Below, piece by piece: positions 53,994 to 59,607 of a DNA stretch of 59,607 bases (positions are counted from its first letter, which is position 1; every line of letters starts with the position of its first letter). A program made the translations under genes and the position numbers. The DNA is from JADGHQ01 sp045805385 (lineage in GTDB: Bacteria; Actinomycetota; Thermoleophilia; Solirubrobacterales; Thermoleophilaceae). Under the pieces are notes generated by a model, which was given only the letters and a program-made list of their open reading frames with translations, was not told where the DNA came from and did not search any database. The DNA lies in contig JBJMLG010000231.1 of NCBI GenBank assembly GCA_045805385.1, positions 1 to 59,607 of the forward strand, given 5' to 3'.

Positions 53994-54769
53994 TGCTGGC
54001 GGGCGTCCTCGGCTTCCCGGTCGCGCACAGCCGCTCGCCGCAGATGCACAATGCTGCCTTCGAGGCGCTCGGGCTCGACTGGCGCTACGTGCGCCTGCCA
54101 GTGCCGCCTGAGCTCTTCGAAGAGACGGTGCGCGCACTGCCGGGCTCGGACTACGGCGGCGCCAACGTCACGATCCCGCACAAGCGGGCAGCGCTCGCAC
54201 TCGCGGACGAGCGAAGCGACGCCGCTGCCGCGATCGGCGCCGCCAACACGCTCACGTTCGCCGGCGGCTCCATCCGCGCCGAGAACACCGACGCCGGTGG
54301 GCTGCTCGACGCGCTCGGCGACTCGCCCTCCGGCAAGCGCGCGCTCGTGCTCGGAGCGGGCGGCGCCGGACGGGCGGCCGCCTACGCCCTCCGGGACGCC
54401 GGGGGGGACGTGGCGGTGTGGAACCGCACTCCCGCGCGCGCACGCGAGCTCGCGGCCGACCTCGGCGTGGCCGCCGCGGAGAACAGCGACCCGGCGGGCT
54501 TCGATCTGCTGGTGAACACCACCTCGGTCGGACTGGACGGCCGCGGCGGCCTGGACGACCTCGGGCTCGCCGGCACGGCGGCGCCCGAAACGGTGGTGGA
54601 TCTGGTCTACGGCGCGTCCGAGACGCCGGTCTGCGCCTGGGCGCGCGAGGGAGGAGCGCGGGTGGTGGACGGCGTCGAGGTACTCGTGCGCCAAGGCGCC
54701 CTCAGCTTCCGCATCTGGACCGGTGTGGAGCCTCCGCTCGACGTCATGCGCGCGGCTGCGCGTCGATAG
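53993..54769 (+). CDS. aroE: Shikimate dehydrogenase
   Basis: A 258-residue enzyme reducing 3-dehydroshikimate with NADPH. GFPVAHSRSPQMHNAAF (shikimate site), GANVTIPHK (catalytic Lys), AENTDAGG (catalytic Asp) and the dinucleotide loop VLGAGGAGRAAAYAL are complete. AVWNRTPARARELA has the NRT motif that reads the NADP phosphate. ATG 53993 shares one base with the mltG stop; alaS-ruvX-mltG-aroE forms one unit. Confidence 0.95.
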   Translation: MLAGVLGFPVAHSRSPQMHNAAFEALGLDWRYVRLPVPPELFEETVRALPGSDYGGANVTIPHKRAALALADERSDAAAAIGAANTLTFAGGSIRAENTDAGGLLDALGDSPSGKRALVLGAGGAGRAAAYALRDAGGDVAVWNRTPARARELAADLGVAAAENSDPAGFDLLVNTTSVGLDGRGGLDDLGLAGTAAPETVVDLVYGASETPVCAWAREGGARVVDGVEVLVRQGALSFRIWTGVEPPLDVMRAAARR

Positions 54770-54818
54770 CGTCCAGAGGCGCTAAACATCCGTCCACGCG
54801 CTGCCGATAGGAGGGGCG

Positions 54819-55409
54819 ATGGCCGTTCCTCGCCCCGTTCTACTCGCGATTCTCGGCTTCCTCCTGATCTCGGCAACCTTCGTCGCGACCAGGCACAGCT
54901 CGTCCGGTGGCGGCTCCACGCCCGCCCCGGCGGCTCAGGCTGCCAAGCCCAGCACCGCCCCTAAGGCCCAGGCGCACAAGACGTCTCCCGTCAAGAAGGC
55001 GGTCGCCGCCCCTGAGAAGGCGAAGACCAAGGCTACGAAGTCCCCGGCGCATGCCCCCGCTGCCAAGGCCCCGGCCAAGGCACCCGGTTCGTCGAACGGC
55101 CTGCCTGCTCCGATCGCGAATGCGTTCGCACAGCACAAGGTCGTCGTGCTCTTCTTCGAAGGGCGCGGCGCCGACGACGCCGCCACGGCTCAGTCCGTGA
55201 AGGCGGTCAAGTCGGCAACCCACGGCAAGGTCGCCGTGTTCAGCGACAAACTCTCCAACCTCGCCGACTACCGGCGGATCGTCGAAGGTCTCGACATCTC
55301 GCAAGCTCCATCTACGGTCGTCGTCGGTCGTGACATGAAGGCACGGCTGATCGAAGGCTTCGTCGATTCCGGGTCACTCCGCCAGTTGGTGGCGGACATG
55401 ACCGGATGA
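54819..55409 (+). CDS. Membrane-anchored thioredoxin-fold-like protein lacking CxxC
   Basis: A 196-residue protein. An N-terminal helix (VLLAILGFLLISATFVATR) acts as signal-anchor, followed by about 65 residues rich in Ala, Lys, Pro and Thr with no fixed fold. The C-terminal ~95 residues (VVVLFFEGRGADDAATAQSV, then ISQAPSTVVVGRDMKARLIEGF with a cis-Pro-like APSTVV) resemble thioredoxin folds, but there is no Cys pair, so it is probably a binding rather than redox module. AGGAGGGG precedes the ATG. Its stop overlaps pilB (ATGA), so a role with the pilus motor is likely. Confidence 0.65.
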   Translation: MAVPRPVLLAILGFLLISATFVATRHSSSGGGSTPAPAAQAAKPSTAPKAQAHKTSPVKKAVAAPEKAKTKATKSPAHAPAAKAPAKAPGSSNGLPAPIANAFAQHKVVVLFFEGRGADDAATAQSVKAVKSATHGKVAVFSDKLSNLADYRRIVEGLDISQAPSTVVVGRDMKARLIEGFVDSGSLRQLVADMTG

Positions 55410-57193
55410 CCGAAGGCGATCGCGGGCCTCATCTCTACACCGTTCCCGGCGTAGGCGACTCCGCCGACGCCGCAGCCGCCGTCGCCGTCGAGGCGCCGGA
55501 GCTCGGCAACGGCATCACGCCCCCGCGCCACCGCGGGCGGCGCGGGGGCTTCATCTCCGACGTCATCGTCGAACTCGGCTTCCTGCCCAAGGAGCGGGTC
55601 GACTCGGCGGTCGAGGAGGCACGCGCCTCCGGGCGGACGCCTGAGCAGGTGCTGCTCGAGTCCGGTGGGCTCACCGCCGACCAGCTCGCGCGCGCGACCG
55701 CCGAGCGCTTCGGGCTCGACCACGTCGACCTGACGCTCTACAAGCCCGACGTGAGCGCGCTGAACCTCGTGAACGTCCAGGCCGCGCGCCGCTACAACGC
55801 CGCGCCGGTCGGCTTCGACGACGGCGTGCTGCTGGTGGCCATGGCGGACCCGTCGAACGTGCTCGCGCTCGACGACCTGAAGCTGCTCACCAAGCAGGAG
55901 ATCCGCCCGGTCGTCGCGTCGTCGGAGGACATCGGCGCGCTGATCAGCAAGATGAACCGGCTCGACGACGCGGTCGCGTCCGCGATCGAGGAGGACAACT
56001 CCGACGACCTAGCGCTCGTTTCGGAGATCCGCGAGTCCGCCGACGACGCACCGGTCATCAAGCTCGTCAACTCGATCATCGCCCAGGCGATCGAGGAGGG
56101 CGCGTCCGACATCCACTTCGAGCCCGACGGCCGCGAGATGCGCGTGCGCTTCCGCGTGGACGGCGTGCTCTCGGAGTCCACGACCATCCCAAAGCGGATG
56201 CTCGCGGGTGTGATCTCGCGTGTGAAGATCATGGCCAGCCTCGACATCGCCGAGCGGCGCGTGCCTCAGGACGGCCGGGTGTCGCTTACGGTCGAGGGGC
56301 ACGGTGTGGACGTGCGTGTCGTAACGCTGCCGTCGGTCCACGGCGAGGGCATCGTGATGCGAATCCTCGACAAGGAGCAGGTGCTGCTCACGCTCGACAC
56401 GCTCGGCATGCGCGACGAGGCACGCGAGCGCTTCGAGACGGGCTTCAAGCAGTCCTACGGCGCCGTGCTCGTGACCGGCCCGACCGGCTCTGGTAAGTCG
56501 ACCACGCTCTACGCCGCGCTGAACGCGATCAACGACGTGGAGAAGAACATCATCACGATCGAGGACCCGGTCGAGTACCAGCTCGAGGGCATCAACCAGG
56601 TGCAGGTGAACGTGAAGGCCGGCCTCACCTTCTCCGGCGGCCTGCGGGCGATGCTCCGCGCGGACCCCGACGTGATCATGGTCGGCGAGATCAGGGACGG
56701 CGAGACCGCGCGAATCGCCATCGAGTCCGCGCTCACCGGCCACCTCGTCCTCTCCACGCTTCACACGAACGACGCCCCGTCGGCGATCAGCCGCCTCACC
56801 GAGATGGGGATCGAGCCCTTCCTGACCGCTTCGGCGGTGGACTGCGTGCTCGCCCAGCGCCTCGCCCGAACGCTCTGCAAGCACTGCAAGCAGCGCACCG
56901 TGCTGACGGTGGAGTCGCTGCGCGGAGCGGGCTTCGAGGCGGCCTTCGACATCGAGGCGTACGAGCCGAAGGGCTGTGCCCGCTGCAACCTGACGGGCTA
57001 CAAGGGCCGCATCGGCATCTACGAGGTGATGACGCTCTCGGACGAGATCCGGACCATGACGATCGAGCGCGAGTCTGCCGACGCAATACGCAAGGTGGCC
57101 ATCGAGCAGGGGATGAGGGTGCTGCGAGCCGACGGCCTCGAGAAGGTGCGGCTTGGCCTCACGTCCATTGCCGAGGTTTCAAGGGTCACGTGA
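55406..57193 (+). CDS. pilB: Type IV pilus assembly ATPase PilB (GspE family)
   Basis: A 595-residue hexameric motor for pilus extension. The N-terminal MshEN/T2SSE domain (about residues 48-170, FISDVIVELGFLP onwards) can bind cyclic di-GMP in relatives. The ATPase core has Walker A GPTGSGKST (358-366), Asp box, Walker B IMVGEIRDGETA and the tetra-Cys zinc motif CKHC...CARC near residue 490-530. ATG 55406 overlaps the preceding stop. Order with pilT and pilC is canonical. Confidence 0.95.
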   Translation: MTEGDRGPHLYTVPGVGDSADAAAAVAVEAPELGNGITPPRHRGRRGGFISDVIVELGFLPKERVDSAVEEARASGRTPEQVLLESGGLTADQLARATAERFGLDHVDLTLYKPDVSALNLVNVQAARRYNAAPVGFDDGVLLVAMADPSNVLALDDLKLLTKQEIRPVVASSEDIGALISKMNRLDDAVASAIEEDNSDDLALVSEIRESADDAPVIKLVNSIIAQAIEEGASDIHFEPDGREMRVRFRVDGVLSESTTIPKRMLAGVISRVKIMASLDIAERRVPQDGRVSLTVEGHGVDVRVVTLPSVHGEGIVMRILDKEQVLLTLDTLGMRDEARERFETGFKQSYGAVLVTGPTGSGKSTTLYAALNAINDVEKNIITIEDPVEYQLEGINQVQVNVKAGLTFSGGLRAMLRADPDVIMVGEIRDGETARIAIESALTGHLVLSTLHTNDAPSAISRLTEMGIEPFLTASAVDCVLAQRLARTLCKHCKQRTVLTVESLRGAGFEAAFDIEAYEPKGCARCNLTGYKGRIGIYEVMTLSDEIRTMTIERESADAIRKVAIEQGMRVLRADGLEKVRLGLTSIAEVSRVT

Positions 57194-57223
57194 TCTAAAG
57201 CCCCTGCCGATAGAGAGGAACAC

Positions 57224-58297
57224 ATGAGCTTCGACTTCGCTGACGTGCTTATCGAGACGATGGAGATGAAGGCCTCCGACCTTCATCTGACCGCCGGTTC
57301 TCCCCCGATGATCCGCAAGCGCGGCACCTTGAGCCCGCTGGACTACCCGCCGCTCACGCCGCAGGAGACACGTGAGGTCGTCTACTCGATCCTCACCAAC
57401 GACCAGCGCAAGCGCCTGGAGACCGACTGGCAGATCGACCTCGCCTACTCGGTGCCCGGCAAGAGCCGCTTCCGTGTGAACGCGTACTACCAGCGCGCGT
57501 CCATCAGCGCGGCTTTCCGCATCATCCCGAACGAGATGCCGGCGCTCGCCGACCTCGGCGTGCCGGCGGTACTCGAGGACTTCAGCAAGAAGCCGCGCGG
57601 CTTCGTGCTCGTCACGGGCCCGACCGGTTCCGGCAAGTCCACCACGCTCGCGGCGATGATCGACAAGATCAACGCCGAGCGGGAGGAGCACATCCTCACG
57701 ATCGAGGACCCGATCGAGTTCCTGCACCGCCACAAGCGCTGCATCGTGAACCAGCGCGAGCTCGGCGGCGACGCGCAGAGCTTCGCTCTGGGCCTGAAGG
57801 CCGCTCTTCGCCAGGACCCCGACGTGATCCTCGTCGGCGAGATGCGCGACCTCGAGACGATCGGGACTGCGCTGACGGCGGCCGAGACCGGCCACCTGGT
57901 CTTCGCGACGCTGCACACGCAGGACACCTCGCAGACCGTCGACCGAATCGTCGACGTGTTCCCGCCCTCGCAGCAGCAGCAGGTGCGCGTGCAGCTGTCC
58001 GTGTCGCTTCAGGGCATCGTCACGCAGCAGCTTCTGCCGACCGCCGACGGCTCCGGCCGCGTCGTGGCAACCGAGGTGCTGGTGCCCACGCCGGCGGTGC
58101 GGAACCTGATCCGCGAGGGCAAGACGCACCAGATCTACTCAGCGCTTCAGACGGGCGGGGCACATGGCATGCAGACGATGGACTCCGCGCTGGCGGACCT
58201 CGTCCGCCAGGGCAAGATCACTCGCGAGCTGGCCGAGGCGCGCTCGTCCACGCCGGACGAGCTGCGCCGCCTGATGGGAACGGTGAGGGCCGCCTAG
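57224..58297 (+). CDS. pilT: Type IV pilus retraction ATPase PilT
   Basis: A 357-residue ATPase. ASDLHLTAGSPPMIRKRG (PAS-like N-terminus), Walker A GPTGSGKSTTL, Walker B ILVGEMRDLETI, and the retraction motif AVRNLIRE near residue 290, the PilT hallmark (AIRNLIRE) with one conservative change, are present. No tetra-Cys motif, as expected for retraction motors. GAGAGGA precedes the ATG. It follows pilB by 30 bases and implies twitching or DNA-uptake-type pili. Confidence 0.95.
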   Translation: MSFDFADVLIETMEMKASDLHLTAGSPPMIRKRGTLSPLDYPPLTPQETREVVYSILTNDQRKRLETDWQIDLAYSVPGKSRFRVNAYYQRASISAAFRIIPNEMPALADLGVPAVLEDFSKKPRGFVLVTGPTGSGKSTTLAAMIDKINAEREEHILTIEDPIEFLHRHKRCIVNQRELGGDAQSFALGLKAALRQDPDVILVGEMRDLETIGTALTAAETGHLVFATLHTQDTSQTVDRIVDVFPPSQQQQVRVQLSVSLQGIVTQQLLPTADGSGRVVATEVLVPTPAVRNLIREGKTHQIYSALQTGGAHGMQTMDSALADLVRQGKITRELAEARSSTPDELRRLMGTVRAA

Positions 58298-58301
58298 CGC
58301 C

Positions 58302-59516
58302 ATGGCCACCTTCGCCTTCAAGGCGCTCGACCTCGCGGGCCTCTCGACGAACGGTGAAGTCGACGGCGAGAGCAAGCAGGCAGTAGCGTCGATCCTCCGC
58401 CAGAAGGGCCTGATCGTCCTCGACATCGAGGAGCAGGCTGCTGCGAACGCGGGCGACCTGCTTCACCGCTTCAAGAAGGTCAAGCCGCACGACCTGACGG
58501 TCGCCACGCGTCAGCTCGCGACGATGATCTCGTCGGGCATGTCGCTCCTGCGCGCGCTCTACGTGCTCGAGGAGCAGTCCGACAGCGAGAAGTTGAAGGA
58601 GGCGTACGTCGAGGTCCGCAAGGACGTGGAGGCGGGCATCTCGTTCTCGGACGCCCTCAGGCGCCACCCCGACGTGTTCAACGAGCTCTACGTGGCGATG
58701 GTCTCCGCAGGCGAGACCGGCGGCATCCTGGAGGAGACGCTCGAGCGCGTGTCCGACCAGCTCGAGAAGGACGACTCGCTCAGGCGCCAGGTGAAGTCGG
58801 CGATGATGTACCCGATGATGATCGCGGGCTTTGCGGGGCTCGTGCTCACCGCGCTCGTGGCGTTCATCGTCCCGGTCTTCGAGAAGATCTTCAAGGACTT
58901 CGGCGGCGATCTGCCGACGATCACCAAGTTCACGGTCATGCTCTCGCACTTCCTCACCGGGCGCTGGTACCTCTGCATCCTGATCATCTGGGGTGTGGTC
59001 TTCGCCTTCAAGAAGTGGAAGAAGTCAACGCGCGGCCGCGAGCAATGGGACCGCTTCAAGCTGAAGATCCCGATGAAGATTGGCGACGTGGTGCAGAAGG
59101 TCGCGCTCGCGCGCTTCTCCCGCACCTATTCGGCTCTCGTGTCGGCCGGCGTGCCGATGCTCGAGGCGATCGAGATCACCGGGCGCACCTCCGGCAACAA
59201 GGTCGTGGAGAAGGCGATGCACGACGTGCGCGAGTCGGTGAAGGGGGGCGGCACGCTCGCTGCTCCGATGCGCAACACGCCCGAGGCCTTCCCGGAGATG
59301 GTCGTTCAGATGATCGCGGTGGGCGAGGAGACCGGCGCACTCGACACGATGCTGTCGAAGATCGCGGACTTCTACGAGGACGAGGTGGCGGCCACGCTCA
59401 AGGCGCTGACCTCGATCCTCGAGCCGATCATGATCATCCTCGTGGGCGCGATCGTCGGCTTCATCGTGATCTCGATGTACATGCCGCTGTTCAAGGTCTA
59501 CGACCAGATCAAGTAG
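58302..59516 (+). CDS. pilC: Type IV pilus inner-membrane platform protein PilC
   Basis: A 404-residue protein with two T2SSF repeats, each with a cytoplasmic helical bundle and membrane helices: FKKVKPHDLTVATRQLATMISSGMSLLRAL and VQKVALARFSRTYSALVSAGVPMLEAIEITG, plus the matching FVAMVSAGE-like VAMVSAGETGGILEETLERV and IAVGEETGALDTMLSKIADF. The N-terminal domain FAFKALDLAGLSTNGEVDGES is typical. It forms the platform on which PilB/PilT act. Starts four bases after pilT. Pilin genes are probably just beyond the right edge. Confidence 0.95.
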   Translation: MATFAFKALDLAGLSTNGEVDGESKQAVASILRQKGLIVLDIEEQAAANAGDLLHRFKKVKPHDLTVATRQLATMISSGMSLLRALYVLEEQSDSEKLKEAYVEVRKDVEAGISFSDALRRHPDVFNELYVAMVSAGETGGILEETLERVSDQLEKDDSLRRQVKSAMMYPMMIAGFAGLVLTALVAFIVPVFEKIFKDFGGDLPTITKFTVMLSHFLTGRWYLCILIIWGVVFAFKKWKKSTRGREQWDRFKLKIPMKIGDVVQKVALARFSRTYSALVSAGVPMLEAIEITGRTSGNKVVEKAMHDVRESVKGGGTLAAPMRNTPEAFPEMVVQMIAVGEETGALDTMLSKIADFYEDEVAATLKALTSILEPIMIILVGAIVGFIVISMYMPLFKVYDQIK

Positions 59517-59607
59517 GCCTCTGTCGCGGGTCACGAGACGGCCGTGACCGCGCCGATCTACGGCTCGTCAAGCCACGCCAGGGCGGACACCCGGGCGTGG
59601 TCACCTA
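59517..59607. other. Window end, no gene recognised
   Basis: The last 91 bases after pilC contain inverted GGTCACG/CGTGACC (59528-59553), a possible weak hairpin. No start codon with a good ribosome-binding site is seen before the edge. Confidence 0.4.

Overview
The window is very GC-rich, gene-dense bacterial DNA. High GC, a Rex repressor, a K+-independent-type membrane pyrophosphatase, SigB/F-type sigma control, a YbdK-type ligase and a PilB/PilT/PilC cluster together suggest an actinobacterium, probably of the Thermoleophilia/Solirubrobacterales type. This is inference: no rRNA gene is present. Most genes lie on the + strand. The exceptions are a pantothenate operon, an S4 protein, an ABC exporter pair, a small secreted protein, a tRNA and an HD-GYP protein.

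Layout. 1-4.3 kb: cell-envelope genes (a repeat protein entering from the left edge, a peptidoglycan-binding membrane protein, an esterase lipoprotein, a hexapeptide acyltransferase, a cupredoxin lipoprotein). 4.4-7.3 kb (-): DUF2520-panC-panD-panB, every junction a 4-base ATGA overlap. 7.5-16.2 kb: uracil-DNA glycosylase, then tsaE-tsaB-rimI-tsaD (tRNA t6A), a glutaredoxin-like gene, rex, a YbdK ligase, a DUF1844 gene, mtnP and hppA, most joined by NTGA overlaps. 16.3-22.7 kb: two APC permeases with universal-stress-protein tails, two TrkA-type subunits and a flavoprotein. 22.8-31 kb: a membrane glycosyltransferase, tRNA-Gln, a heterodimeric ABC exporter, an MFS pump, a small secreted protein and tRNA-Met. 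30.7-38.5 kb: ftcD, a small membrane protein, an MBL hydrolase, hisS, aspS, a structured intergenic RNA candidate, an IscU-MnmA fusion, an anti-sigma-like gene and a sigma factor. 38.7-46.6 kb: a peptide ABC importer with two paralogous binding proteins in an unusual order. 46.6-49.6 kb: an orphan small-RNA candidate, an MFS exporter and an HD-GYP protein. 49.7-54.8 kb: alaS-ruvX-mltG-aroE. 54.8-59.5 kb: a pilus-linked thioredoxin-like protein, then pilB, pilT and pilC.

How the parts work together. Translation quality control recurs: t6A synthesis, s2U synthesis (MnmA), three aminoacyl-tRNA synthetases and two tRNAs. Genes are packed with stop/start overlaps (ATGA, GTGA, TTGA, even CTGA), and several unlinked genes have a TAnnnT box only 6-12 bases before the start codon, which suggests leaderless mRNAs.

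The most unusual items are the IscU-MnmA fusion, which carries three candidate Fe-S ligand cysteines in its MnmA half, the folded RNA just upstream of it, and a promoter-to-terminator orphan RNA at 46.7 kb containing a six-codon ORF.
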